In this document: positions 34,776 through 47,016 of the stretch, one piece after another
Position numbering within the stretch: the stretch's first letter is position 1
Layout: each line of letters starts with the position of its first letter
DNA from: Tamarix chinensis
Lineage: Eukaryota > Streptophyta > Magnoliopsida > Caryophyllales > Tamaricaceae
DNA length: 64,000 bases
Assembly: GCA_030549775.1 (NCBI GenBank)
Contig: CM060177.1
Span: 53,322,638-53,386,637 of the forward strand
Direction: 5' to 3'
Program-made: the position numbers and the translations under genes
The notes under the pieces: model-generated
The model's database searches: none
What the model saw: only the letters and a program-made list of their open reading frames with translations
What the model was told of the DNA's origin: nothing

Positions 34776-35160
34776 TTAGGCACTATCTATGGGGATAGAT
34801 TACAAAAAGTTGTCTCCCACTCAACCTTCTCAATTATTTGATTCAAGAACTAATGATCTCCATAGGGCATAACATCTGGTCATTATCACTAGCTCTAACC
34901 TGCTAATGCAAAGCTATCAACATCTGTTCAAGAAATAATGTCATACATGTTGGCTCTCTTATACACACCCTCATATAGTTACCTCATCTTATGGACCAAC
35001 ATTATCACATTCTACATAAAAACTTACTCCTCAAGAAAATTTGGTGGGGGATTTTGATCTCCCATAAATAAAGCCAAGAACTAGACTATATAATGCTATT
35101 TTACAAGAAGAAGAGGTAGCGTCCATGGAACATGTCTGAGGTAAAATGAGTAAAAGTGAT
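34776..35160 (+). pseudogene. TAT element leader and start of gag (left half)
   Basis: Sequence between the TAT LTR and the insertion point of solo LTR E. It reads on at 45620 after E is removed. No long frame survives; stop codons are frequent. Confidence 0.5.
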
Positions 35161-35477
35161 TGTTATCCCTCAAAATTTTAAAAGCCTATAATTTAATAAA
35201 TAACTTTTATTTAGGATAAATTAGCCTTTAAATCTATTTAATTTAATTCTTTTATGGATTTTTAAGTACATAAAATTGGATATAAATATTTAATAAATTA
35301 AAATAAATATTTGGTTATTTTATCATACTCTTTTTATTTAAATAATTTTCCAAACCAATATTTTACTAAAATTATCCTTTTTAAACCCATATATTTAATT
35401 ATATTAAACTAAATTCAGAAATAAATTTTTTACCCAAAAAATATTGCATTGTATTATTTTATAAATTAAATTATTTT

Positions 35478-35849
35478 ATTTTGTCCCATTTTCCCTTTCC
35501 TTTTCCCTTTTTTTTCCTTTTCCTTCTCCTTTTTCTCCTTTCTTTCTTCTTCCTTTTTCCTTCCCTTGGGCTGTGGGTACCCTGGCCTGCCTCTCCCCTT
35601 TACGCCTGGGCCGTAGGCCCGCTCCTTCTCCTCCCTCTCCTTCTCCCGCATGTGATGCTCGGCCCATCCTCCCTTCTTTCTTTTCTTTCCTTCTCCCCCG
35701 ACTGGGCCGGCCCACTCCCCTCTTCCCTTCACCTAGCCTGCATGCACGCACCCCCTTCTTTCTTTCTTCTTCTTCCTTTTCCCCGACGTTGCGCCCGACC
35801 ACCTCGGCCATCTCTGGCTGCCCCACCTACAACCCTCCTCCCCCTATTG

Positions 35850-35905
<56 letters not shown>

Positions 35906-36640
35906 GCCATTTTTCCTGCCCCATCTTGACCTCACCATCTCTTTCTCCCCCATGCCCTACCATGCCCCTACTTTCCCTTCCCTCTCCCTACAACTCCCAT
36001 ACTCCTGCCACCCTGTCGCCGCCCTACCGAGCCCCCTATCCCCTCTTTTCTTTCCCTCTTCTTTTTCTTCTTCCCTCCCTACCTCATTTTTCCATTTTCG
36101 AGCCTCCCATGCCCTTCCCCGACCTTCTTTCTCTCCTTTCTACTGCTATCATTGGCCTCCCTATTTTTTCACCACCGCCACACCAGCCATCTACACCACC
36201 CCTGCCACCCTCTACCTCACCCCTGAACTGTCACACCACCTATTGAGCCACCCTACACCCCCCTTCTTCCTCCCCTCTTCTTTTTCTCTTCTTTTTATTC
36301 CTTCTCGGCAGCCACCCTACACCTTTTTTCGGCCCCGTTCCGCCGCCTCTACCGCCACCTAAGCCACCAAACCAACCCCTGCAACCTCCTCTAGCACCCC
36401 CACACCCCCTTTGGCTGAGACAACCACATGTATCCCTTCATTTTCCTCCTCCCTTTTCCTTCCTTCTCAACCCCCTCCATCTTGGTAGCTACCTTCGTAG
36501 CCTCGTTGCCGCCGCTACCGTCGCCTTTGGCCATTGTCAACCCATCCCCAACCACCACCTACACCCCCTCTCCACCTCTACACCCTTCCTTTGCCTTAAA
36601 TCTTCCCCCACATGCCCTCTTTCCTAGCCCAAAAACCTAA
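35478..36640 (+). promoter_or_regulatory. Pyrimidine-rich block of LTR E
   Basis: Over 1.1 kb of strongly C+T-rich sequence. It leaves a 293-codon frame (35481-36362) and others open, but the product is only runs of Leu, Pro, Ser and Phe without domains. A (CT)n tract of about 54 bases lies at 35851-35904. The same block, inverted, is at 41880-43250 in LTR D. A promoter/leader role within the LTR is inferred. Confidence 0.5.
35851..35904. repeat. (CT)n microsatellite
   Basis: Nearly perfect CT dinucleotide run with one CCT phase shift in the middle. Confidence 0.95.
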
Positions 36641-37355
36641 CCCAAAATTGATTCCCTCTTCTTCTCATTATGCCATTTTTGACCCCTCCCACTCTTGCTT
36701 TGCATGCAGCTCATGTTGCATAAGTAGTATGAGCTGCTGCATGCTGGGGTATGTTTTGTTTAATAAATTTTAAGGTATAATAATATTTTAAGTTAAGTAT
36801 TTGATTAATTAAGTGTTATAAAGTCTTATGCTTGGTTTTTATTATTTCTAATATAATAAATAATAATATTATTTTTAGGTATTGGTTTTGCTAATCAAAA
36901 CTTGAATCTTTAACTAGAATATCGGTAAAGTTCATCTTTGTGGGAATTAAGGTAATCATTAAACCCCACTTAAACACATGGATAAACGTATGTTAGCACA
37001 GTAGGCTTTTTGATATGTTATTATGCTTGATATATGTTGTTTAATATAATATATGTAGTTTCTTGTGTTGATTAATAAAAAGGAAGCATGTTAGATTATA
37101 TGCTATGTATGGAAATATTGGTTAGGGTAAGAGTTTGGAAGTATTTATCCATGTTGTATTATGCCATTGTGATCTTTAATGCATGGTTAATATTATTGAG
37201 AGCCCTAGGGGTATTTTAGTAATACGTCTTGTGCAAGAATTTGGCCTAATATGTGTGGATGCTAATGAGTATTATATTAAATATAATAGTTGGGGAGTTG
37301 GATAATGAGAATGGGGTATTAATATTAATATTTCATGTGGCGATGATAATTTAAT
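36641..37355 (+). other. Unique part of LTR E
   Basis: Includes CATGCAGCTCATGTTGCATAAGTAGTATGAGCTGCTGCATG-like inverted elements at 36700-36750, of which the arms GCAGCTCATG and ATGAGCTGCTGC can pair, and a GGAATTAAGGTAATCATT site near 36945. No gene is seen. Confidence 0.55.
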
Positions 37356-37359
37356 ATAA

Positions 37360-38355
37360 GTGGAGTAATAAGGGGTAAAATGGTAATTTGTGAGTGAAAA
37401 GGGTAAAATGGTAATTTTAGAAGGGATAAAATGGTAATTATGGAGGCAAGGGAAAAATGGTAATTTATAAGTGAAAAGGGTAACTTAGTAATTTTGGAAG
37501 CAAGGGGTAAAATGGTAAATTTAGAGGCAAGGGTAAAATGGTAAATTATAAGTGAAAAGGGTAAATTGGTAATTTTGGAGGTAAAGGGGTAAAATGGTAA
37601 TTTTGTAATTAAAGGGTAAAATGGTATTTTGTAATTAAAGGAAAAAATGGTAATTTCAGATGTAAAGGGGTAAAATGCTAATTTGTAAGCAAAGGGTAAA
37701 ATGGTAATTTTGTAATTAAAGGGGAAAATGGTAATTTCTTAATAAAAGGGCAAAATGGTAATTTTGGATGTAAAGGAGCAAAATGGTAATTTTATATATG
37801 AAAGGGTGTTATAGTAATTTTTAAAAGTTAAGGGGTAAAATGATAATTTTTTAAATAAAAGGGTAAAATGGAAATCAGAAAGGGGTAACTTGGTAATTAT
37901 AATAATGGAGAAGGGTAAAGTGGTAATTATAATAATTGAGAAAGGGTAAGATAATAATTTAATAAAAGAGAAGGATGAAAGATAATTTAATAAAAGAGAA
38001 GGGTAAAATGGTAATTCAATGTAAACAAAGGTAAAATAATAATTTAATAATGGAGAAGGGTAAAATGATAGTTCTGATAATAGAGACGGGCAATTTGGTT
38101 ATTTAACCAACTAAAGGGTAATTTGATAATTTTGATAATGGAGAAGGGTAGTTTGGTAATTATGATAATAGAGAAGGGCAATTTGGTAATTTAACCAACT
38201 AAATGGTAATTTGGTAATTTTGATAATAGAGAAGGGTAAATTGGTAATTTAACCAACTAAAGAGTAATTTGGTAATTATGATAATAGAGAAGGGCAATTT
38301 GGTAATTTAACAAACTAAAGGGTAATTTGGTGATTTTGATAATGGCATGGACAAG
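37360..38355. repeat. GGGTAAAATGGTAATTTT minisatellite (LTR E)
   Basis: About 35-40 irregular units of 20-40 bp, with cores GGGTAAAATGGTAATTTT and, towards the right, GAGAAGGGCAATTTGGTAAT followed by TTAACCAACTAAA. It resumes at 43570-43870 after the D insertion. The same array is found inverted in D at 40130-41190. Confidence 0.9.
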
Positions 38356-39004
38356 GGTAGTGTAACACCCCCAAAATTCACTACTGAAAAATTTTGTTTT
38401 ATTTGAAAGAGTTAGCGGAAGCAAATTGTAAAATCGTGAATCTTAGGGATATTACCGCCACACTTAGTACCAGACCGATTCACTCGTACCGTTCCAGTAC
38501 TAAGTGCTAAGGCTAAAAGTATAAAACACAATTTACAATCCATTTTTAAATCAGAGTAGTGTATCAAATCATTTACAAGAATAGAATCCACCAGTGGTGG
38601 TTATATTAACAACATTAACATTAAAACCAAGAATTTAAAAGAGAAGGAGAAAAAAACCTTAAACGGTTCCGGATAATTCCTTACTCTCTTTCCCGTAGCC
38701 CACTTGAGTAGCACCTAAAGAGACCTGCAAGGGCACTGCCCATTGAATAGGTAGGGGCCCCACGAAGGGAACCCTTCAGTACTATGGTACTGAGTAACCC
38801 TTTAATACCACACTTAAAAACAGGCCCGCAATGCAACACATAATGCAAGCTATAGACATATGTAATGAGAGGTGCATACATAAAAATCACATATATAACA
38901 AGGCTGCCATATATCAACAAGTTATAAGGTAGGATCGATACTTTTGGGCCTTAAGCCATTAGTCAATCATTATTCAATCATCTCTTTGGTTATATCCAAG
39001 TGAG

Positions 39005-39440
39005 TGCAGGAACCCCACTATTATAGCCGGTGGACCGGAATACATACAAGGCAGAACGCTCCTAACCACTATTATTGTCGGTGGATCGGTCTCCAGGGCA
39101 GAACGCTCCTGGCCACTATTATTCACAGGTGGACCGGTCTGGCCCCAACTCACAAGGTGTTTCAATATAAGTAATTAATATCTTTCCATAATTTATTCAC
39201 ATCCAATGCTTGTTTTATTGAGCTCGGGACCCCCACTATTTTAGCCGGTGGACCGGAATGCATATAATCATCATCCAGGGCAAAACGCTCCTGGGCCACT
39301 ATTATATCCGGTGGATTGGTACTCATAATCACTTGCCAGGGCAGCACACTCCTAGGCCACTATTATAACCAGTGGATCGGTACTCAATATCATAAGTCAA
39401 CTGGGCCCGGCTCATTAATCTTTCACTTTCAAAATTAGTG
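39005..39440 (-). repeat. Hairpin-repeat arrays in LTR D
   Basis: Two clusters with units such as CCACTATTATAGCCGGTGG followed by ACCGGAA or ATCGGTC and GGGCAGAACGCTCCT, here with an additional GAACGCTCCT spacer. A CACTTTAAAATTAG-type step (39424-39438) follows the second cluster. Confidence 0.75.
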
Positions 39441-39479
39441 TTTTTCCTTTCTTTAGTCAGCACACCAATTCTATTTATT

Positions 39480-39665
39480 TGCCTCAGACGGGAGATCAAG
39501 AACCCGATACACAAAGGTACACCGATCGTACCATTGCATACAAGCTACTCAATACCCTTCAACCACGAACCCAGGGACGCAAAGGTACCCTGGTCGTACT
39601 GGTGCATAAAGCTACTCAGTACCCTACCGACAAGGACACCTAATCCATAAGTATGTATACCCCCT
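39480..39665 (-). repeat. GTACCCTGGTCGTACTGGTGCA repeat pair (LTR D)
   Basis: Two units of about 80 bp with ACGCAAAGGTACCCTGGTCG, then a T/C ACTGGTGCAT step, and AAGCTACTCAGTACCC. Equivalent units are in E (44340-44470), 58060-58500 and 59040-59165. The solo LTR A landed in one of these units (bases 1-7). Confidence 0.65.
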
Positions 39666-40129
39666 AACTAGGTCCGTAGAGCTAGATAGAGTAAGATATA
39701 GGGCCTGGCTGGGGCACAAAGACACACCAGCAAATACCAAAGTAATCTTGGGCTAAACCACGTCTTTAGGGTAGCGACCCCTAAAGAGCCACCATTCCCG
39801 ATCTCGAGGTCTTTCACTTTAAGTATTAGTGTCTTAATTAAGGTGATCACAAAAAGGCACAATGATCAAATACTTATTCACTTTCAATCATTCTGATATC
39901 ATTAGTCATTTCTTATTCAGACAGTTATCCAATAATATATAGAGAAATCATTAAGGCCATCATAATCTCATCTAATTCCGAATTAGGATTCGTTATCGTG
40001 ATACTTACTAATTATCAAATACTCTTACCTTGCTAATCAGCATTATTTGAATCATATTATGAAATTCCACAATCACAATGACATGTTAGGTACAAATTAC
40101 TTATTTACCCCTTACTCATATAATTGCTA

Positions 40130-41190
40130 AGTCATCTCTTCCTTACTTGACAAATTACCCTATTACCCTTCAGGTTGCATAATTACCAAATTACCCATTA
40201 TCCGGTTTAGGTTACCAAGTTATCTCCTACGCTTTTTAGATCACCATTCACCCCTCATAATTGCTACACTTATCATATTTCCCATTTGGTTGGTTAGATT
40301 ACCGATTTGCCCTTCTCCTTTGTTATATTTACTAAATTGCCCTTAAGTTGGATAAATTATCAAATTACCCTTATTCATTATCATGATTACCAATTTTCCC
40401 CTTTAGTTGGTTAAATATTTACCACTTTACCCTTTAGTCGGTTAAATTACCAAATTGCCCTTCTCTATTATCATAATTACCGAATTGCCCCTTTAGTTGG
40501 ATAAATTACCAAATTACCCTCCTGTTGGTTAAATTACCAAATCACCCTTCTCCATTATTATAATTACCGATTTACCCTTTTTCATATTTATAATTATTAA
40601 TTTACCCTTTTCCATAATTATAATTACAAATTTACCCCTCTTCGTATTTATAATTATTAATTTACCCTTTTACTCGCAAATTACCATTTTACTCCTCTAC
40701 TACCAAAATTAGCATAATATCCTCTTATTTATAAAACTACCATTTTACCCCCTTTCATCCAATTTTACCATATTACACCTTTTGCTCGCAAATTATCATA
40801 ATACCCTTTTATATCCATATTTACTATTTTACCCCTACTTCCAAAATTACCATTCTTACCACTTACTTATAAAATTACTATATTGCCCTTGACTCCAAAA
40901 TTACCCCTTTACTATTTTCTCCAAAAAGTACCATAATACCCTTTTACTTATAAAACTATTATTTTGCCATTTAATCATAAAATTACCATATTGCCCTTTT
41001 GCCTCGAAAATTACCATAATACCCCTTTTTCTTACAACTTACAATTTTATCCTTTTACTTATAAAATTATCATTTCACCCCCTTTTCTTTTGAAATTACC
41101 AAAATACCCTTTTACTACAAAATTTTCAAAATACCCCTTTCACTTATTAAATTACCACTTAACCCCTTCATTACACCACTTTTATGAATT
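40130..41190. repeat. Inverted GGGTAAAATGGTAATTTT minisatellite (LTR D)
   Basis: About 40 units of AAATTACCATTTTACCC type (20-35 bp), the reverse complement of the array in E. It is longer and more mutated than the array in E and contains no gene. Confidence 0.88.
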
Positions 41191-41819
41191 TACCACCACT
41201 ACATAAAATACTAATATTAGCACTTCATTCTTATCATCTAACTCCACCAACTTGTCATTATTCAACATAATACTCATTAGCAACTACATATATTAGATCA
41301 CATACTTACATAGGCATATTACTAAAATACCCTTAGACAATAATATTATTCATGCATTAGCAACATAATACATCATAGACAAGCATTTAACATTTCCATC
41401 AAATATCAAACTCATTCCTTAAGTATCATATCTACACATGGCACAAAAGCTATCATAATTTTCTTTTCTTTTCTTTTTATCAATAAATATAAGCAACCAT
41501 ATATATCATACTAGGCAACACAAAACACGCATAAAATCATACTAAAATCCCTAATGTGCTAGCATACGTTTTTTCCATACATTTAAGTGAGGTTTAAAGA
41601 TTACCTTAATCCCGCAAAAATTGAACCTTACCGGTATCCCGGTTAAAGAGTCAAAGCTTAATTAGCAACTCAACACCTAAAAATAATATCAATAAGTATT
41701 ATATTAGAAGTAGGAAATTAAAAAGGATAAAACTTTATAAAAATTTATTTAATAATGAAACACTTTAATTAACTATTAATATACCTTAAAGATTCAAAAA
41801 CATTAATTCCCAATCAATG

Positions 41820-43250
41820 TGGAGCTCATGCTGCATGAACAGTGTGAGCCACATGCAGCCTATAAATGGGGAAAGGGTCGAAGGGGGTGAGTAGAAGGGA
41901 GGGGGAGATGGCTCAATCTTACTAGAAAATAGCATAGGCATAATGGTGCAGGATGAAATGTAGGTGGATATGGGTTAGGATTAAGGTGAAGAATCGAGTA
42001 TGGTAGAAGAGGGAAAAAATGGATGTAGTCAAAAGTAAGGTAAGGAGGTATTTAGGTTGAATGATGGAGAAATGGTAGCGTGATGCGGATGGACAGTAGG
42101 CTATAGCGCAAGTAAGCTCAAGGTACTAGGATGTGAGGGTGTTGGAGGGGTATATGGCGTGTGGTGTGTGTAGTTAGGTAGGTTTGTGGGTTGGTTAGTG
42201 GTGGGTGGTGGTGGGGTGGGAGGAGTCGGGGTTGGTGTGAGGCTGGGGTGGAGGGGTGAGAGGTGAGGAGTGTGGGTGGGTCGTGGGATGGTGGGAAGTG
42301 GCTTGGGTGGGTGGTGGGTGTTGTGTGGGGTGGCGGCGAGGGTGGTGGCTGAGGTGTGGGGGTGGGGTATGGTGGTGAGGGTGGGAGGTGGGAGGGGGGG
42401 GGCGTGGTGGGATGAAGGGCTGGTAGGGAGTGAGTGGTGAGGCAGAGGGCTGGCTGATTGTGGGGGGAGGAGGAGTGTAGAGAGGGGTAGTGGGGGTGGG
42501 TGGTGAGGCGTGAGTGGAGTGTGCGGTGCGATAGGAAGCAGATGGTGAGTGGTGGGCAGCGGTGGGCGTGGATGTGTGGGTGCGGGGGTAGGATGAGGGG
42601 TGGCAGGTGGGCAGAGGGTGGGGCGTGGAGTGGGGTGGTGTGGTGGGTAGGTGGTGGAGGGTAGTGAGGGAAGGATAAGGGGAGAAGAGGAGTGATGAGC
42701 GTGGGCATAGTGGTGCAGCATAAGCAAGTAAGGATAGCAAGGGTAAGGTGAAGGCAGGCGGGTGGAGTGGCCAGCAGAGCAGTATGGCAAGTGACAGGGA
42801 GGTGAAGGGAAGAGAGGGAAAGGAAAAGGGGCATGCGAGCTGTGGTCCAGGAGTTGGTTTGGTTCGAAATAGGAAAGAATGATGGAGGGAGAGAGAGAGG
42901 TGAGATGGCATGGCGGCAGCTAGGACTCGGTGGCAGGCATGTCGAAGCAGCACTATCGGCATGAGCAAGGAGAAGAAAGAAGGAAGGAGGGGGGCAGACC
43001 GGTCTCGTAGGGGAGGAAGATCGGCAGGTCCGGTCTAGGAAAAGGAAAATAAGGAGTGATTGGGTTGGGCTGTGTCGTGTGTGGGAGAAGGAGAAGGGGG
43101 AAGAAATGGGTCTGTGGCCCAGAGCGCAAGGAGGGGGAGAACAGGCCGGTGCGGGTGGCCCAAGGAGGAGAAAAAGGGAAAGAAATAAATGAGAAAGAAG
43201 GAGAAGGTAAGAAAAAAAAAGAAAAGGAAAATCGGAAAATGGGTGAACTT
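41820..43250 (-). promoter_or_regulatory. Purine-rich block of LTR D (pyrimidine-rich on sense strand)
   Basis: G-rich on the plus strand, with long G runs at 42390-42400 and many GGTGGTGGG motifs at 42185-42700. Three overlapping frames of 229-257 codons on the minus strand give only His/Pro/Thr/Ser-rich products, so they are composition artefacts. The homologous block in E lies at 35478-36640, but this central G-rich part is expanded in D. Confidence 0.5.
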
Positions 43251-44569
43251 AAAATAATTTAATTTATAAAATAATAGGATTTAATATTTTTAATAATAAA
43301 TTTATTCAATAATTTAATTTAATATAATTAAATATATGGGCTTAAAAAGGATAATTTTAGTAAAATATTGGTTTGAAAAATTATTTAAATAAAATGAGTA
43401 CGATAAATTAATAAAATATTTATTTTAATTTATTAAATATTCCTATCTAATTTTATATAATCAAGATCCATATAATAATTAAACTATATAATTTTAAAAG
43501 CTAATTTATTTTAAATAAAAGTAATTTATTAAACTATAGGTTTTCTAAATTTTGGGGGATTACAGGTAGTTTGGTAATTATAATAATGGAGAAGGATAAT
43601 TTGGTAATTTGACCAACAAAAGGGCAATTTGTTAATTATAATAAAGGGAAAGGGCAAATGGGTAATCTAACAAACCAAATATAAAATATGTTAAGTGTAA
43701 CAATTATGAAGGGTAGTCGGTGATCTAATAAGTATGGGAGATAACTTGGTAACCTAAATTGAGTAAGGGGTAATTTGGTAATTATGCAACAAGGAGGGTA
43801 ATATGCTAATTTGTCAAGTAAGGAAGGGATGACTTAGCAATTATATAAGTAAGGGGTAAATGAGTAATTTGCATCTAACATGTCATTGTGATAGTGGAAT
43901 TTCGTAATATGACTCAAATAACGCTGAATAGCAAGATAAGAGTATTTGATAATTAGTAAGTATCACTAGAACAAATCCTAATTCGGAATTAGATGAGATT
44001 ATAATGGCCTTAATGATTCCTCTGTGTTAACTTGGATAATCGCTTGAATAAGAAATATCTAACGATATCAGAACGATTGAAAGTGAATAAGTATCTGATT
44101 GTTGTGCTTTTGTGATCACCTTAATTAAGACACTAATACTTAAAGTGAAAGACCTTGAGATCGGGAATGGTGGCTCTTTAGGGGTCGCTCCCCCAAACAC
44201 GTGGTTTAACCCATGGTTATTTTGGTATTTTTTGGTGTGCCTTTGTGCCCTAGCCAGACCCTATATCTTACTCTATCTAGCTCTACAGACCTATTTAGGG
44301 GGTATGCATACTTACGGATTAGGTGTCCTTGTCGGTAGGGTATTGAATTAACTTTATGCACTAGTACGACCAGGGTACCTTTGCGTCCCTGGGTTGATAG
44401 TTGAAGGGTACTGTGTAGCTTTTATGCACCAATGCGATTGGTGTACCTTTGTCCCGATATCTTGATCTCCCTATCAAGGCAAATAAATAGAATTTTTGTG
44501 CTGATTAAAAAGGGAAAACACTAAGCATGAAAGTGAAAGACTAATGAGCCGAGCCCAATTAAATTATTT

Positions 44570-44945
44570 TGTGAGTACCGATCCACCGGATATAATAGTA
44601 GCTTAGGAGGTTTTGCCCTGGATGATGTTTATGAGTACCAATCCACCAGATATAGTAACGGCCTAGGTGCGTGTTGCCTTGGATGATGTATATTTGTATT
44701 CCGATCCACTAGCTATAATAGTGGAGGTCCTGAGCTCAATAAATTTGATTTGGTTGTGAATAAATTATGGAAAAATACTAATCACTTATAGTGGAACACC
44801 CTGTCAGTCGGGGCCAAACTAGTCCACCAGCGAATAATAGTGGCCTGGAGCATTCTGCCCTGGAGACTGATCCACCGGCAATAATAGTGGTTAGGAGCAT
44901 TCTACCCTATATGTATTTAGGTCCATCGGCTATAATAGTGGGGTT
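44570..44945 (+). repeat. Hairpin-repeat arrays in LTR E
   Basis: Units such as GATCCACCGGATATAATAG followed by TAGC or TGGTTAGGAGCATTCT. The two clusters are separated by AATCACTTATAGTGGAAC (44783-44800). Mirror of the D arrays. Confidence 0.75.
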
Positions 44946-45614
44946 CTCGCACTCACACGTATATTTATAATCCGATCTAATTGATAATGATGGAATAAGG
45001 GCTTAAGACCTAGAAGTATCAATTGTTCTTTATGGCCTATTAATATTTGATTGATTTGTTAAGTACATGAATGTATAAATGTGGATATTAAGTATTTACC
45101 TTTCATTATATATGTATGTAGTATCATGTGTTGCATTATGGGCCTACTGTTAAGTGTGTTTTAAAGGGTTACTTAGCACCGGAGTACTGAAGGGTTCCAT
45201 TCGTGGGGCCCCTGCCTATTCAGTGGGGAGTGTTCCTTGCAAGTCCTTTTCAGGTGCTATTCAAGTGGGCCCTCGAAAAAGAGCATTATAAACTATCCGG
45301 AAAGTCCTAGGGTTGTACTCTTCTTCCTTTGAAATTCATTATTTCAATGTATTTGTTGATTTGTAACCACCATTGGTGGATTTTATTATTGTAAAATATT
45401 GTGTACGCTACTATGATTTAAATATATTTGAGTTTCTCGCAAGTTGTACTTTTCTCTTTTAACCTTAGCATTTGGTATTGGAATGGTAGGATTGAACCGG
45501 TCTGCTACTAAGTGTAGCAGTAATATCCCCGAAATTCACTGTTTTGTTATTTTGCTTCTGCTGATTATTTTAATAAAATAAAATTTTTCAGTAGTGAATT
45601 TTTGGGGTGTTACA
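44946..45614 (+). other. 3'-terminal part of LTR E
   Basis: Contains GTACTGAAGGGTTCC, GTGGGGCCCCTGCCTATTCA and CTTAGCATTTGGTATTGGA before the TGTTACA end. The D copy carries the inverse at 38395-38800. It differs from the terminal block of A, B, C and F. Confidence 0.65.
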
Positions 45615-45619
45615 GTGAT

Positions 45620-46250
45620 AGACTTTAGAAGTCCCTTAGCTCTCCATGGTGGTGTAGGCAAGAAATGCATCAATGTCTAGGTTAGGGGCTAATAAACATG
45701 GGGATGAAATATATCAACACTTAAATGAAAGGAAAGAGGTCAATGGACTAGAAAAAATGAAGACAAGGTCTGAAGAGAATATGACTAACAAACCAGAAGC
45801 CATGAAAGAGAAAAAAAAATAATACTGGTTTTAGCTAGTAGACACCTTTTACCAAAGATATTTTTAAAACACCAACACAAAACTTTTGAATCATTTGATG
45901 GCTCCACTAATCCAAAAGACTATTTGAATGTATTTAGGAATTCTATGTTGTTAGTTGGGGCATGAGAATAAATGTTATGTAAAGCATTACTAGGCACTTT
46001 AAAGGGGGAAAAATTTAGATGGATTGGGATGCTAAGAGCCGAATTAATAGTCACTTTCTCACAAATCATGATAGCTTTCATTGATTAGTTTGATGCATGT
46101 TGACACTTAAAAAGGATTCCTCTTCATTAATGGGGTTTTCCTAAGGATCTTTGGAATTTATTTAGTCATTTTTTAATAGATTTGATAAATAAGTCTGATA
46201 GATAGATGAACCAAGCAATGGTATTAATAGATCTTCCCTCATTAGAGGAT
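45620..46250 (+). pseudogene. TAT-lineage gag remnant
   Basis: From 45880 one frame reads TFESFDGSTNPKDY, FRNSMLLVGA, stops, then MLCKALLGTLKGEKFRW and ELIVTFSQIMIAFID. This matches the retrotransposon gag core of TAT/Athila elements (YDG..DP.DH...F...M......CRAFP.TLKG.A..WF..L...SI.SF). At least four stops make it a relic. It joins 34776-35160 once solo LTR E is removed. Confidence 0.82.
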
Positions 46251-47016
46251 GGACTAGTAAAGGGCTAGTGGAGAATTTATACTTGTTCAAACATAAATCT
46301 TACACTTCCCTAATAAAAGATATATAGGAGAGGTTAGATGCAAAAGAGATAAGTAAGACAATGTAGCAAATAACAAAAAGAGTGGAGAAACCTTCAATGT
46401 TGAGACTTAAGATGGATTAGGAGGTTTATAAGCAAGAAAGAGACTAAGAGGGTCTTAGGCTGATGGCTAACCCAATTGCATAAAGGGATTTGTTAAGTAG
46501 ATTTGATAAATACACTATGTTGGTGGCTAATTTCTCACATATATTAAATGTCAAAATAGTCGACAGATGTTTCCAAAGTTTTTTCCCTAAATAACTGATA
46601 TAAAATATATTAATCCTAATAGGCAGTGTGCTTATCATGAAAATATTAGATACACTACATAAGAGTTTTGGGCATTAAGGGATATTATAGAAGAGTTGGT
46701 ACATAAGGATCAATTAAAATATTGTACACAAACACCCTTAGTGAGATAAGAAATAATTGTTGATCGACAACTTCCTCTTCCTCTTCAAGGTAATGAACCA
46801 TGAAAGATTATTTATATAATTATTGTGGAAGATTCCTTGCAAGAAGCTAGTAATTCAACCCTAAAGACATAAATTAGAAGAGCCAGATTCCATGAAACAA
46901 ATAAGAGAGCAAGAATAGGTGAATAGGAAATTAGTTTTACAATAAAAGATAAATGGAAGAGAATGGTGGAGCATAATGATGACACTTTGTTTATTAAATT
47001 ATAGATATCCAATTGT
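46251..47016 (+). pseudogene. Decayed gag-protease linker of the TAT element
   Basis: No continuous frame. The position between the gag core and the protease implies the nucleocapsid and linker region, but no CCHC knuckle is visible. Confidence 0.4.

Larger units (their letters stand above)
38361..43564 (-). mobile_element. Solo LTR 'D' inserted in solo LTR E of the same family
   Basis: Begins TGTAACACCCCCAAAATTC and ends TTTGGGGGATTACA, flanked by perfect 5-bp duplications GGTAG at 38356-38360 and 43565-43569. Length is 5204 bp. It is in opposite orientation to E, so its two halves form multi-kilobase inverted repeats with E: 35161-38360 pairs with the right part of D, and 43565-45614 with the left part. 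No internal domain is present. Confidence 0.93.
35161..45614 (+). mobile_element. Solo LTR 'E' (D/E family), host of solo LTR D
   Basis: Starts TGTTATCCCTCAAAATTTT at 35161 and ends TTTTTGGGGTGTTACA at 45614. Perfect 5-bp duplications GTGAT lie at 35156-35160 and 45615-45619. Without D and its duplication the LTR is about 5245 bp, among the longest expected for plant LTRs. It interrupts the gag region of the TAT element. Internal order: AT-rich start, pyrimidine-rich block, GGTAA site, GGGTAAAATGGTAATTTT minisatellite (split by D), hairpin arrays, terminal region. Confidence 0.92.

Noticed and set aside
35481..36362. 293-codon frame as a protein gene
   Set aside because: The product is runs of Leu/Pro/Ser/Phe from a C+T-rich tract with a CT microsatellite. 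It has no domain, and the homologous block in LTR D is open in other frames.
42101..42968. 229-257-codon minus-strand frames
   Set aside because: Three overlapping frames in the G-rich LTR block give His/Pro/Thr-rich low-complexity products only.
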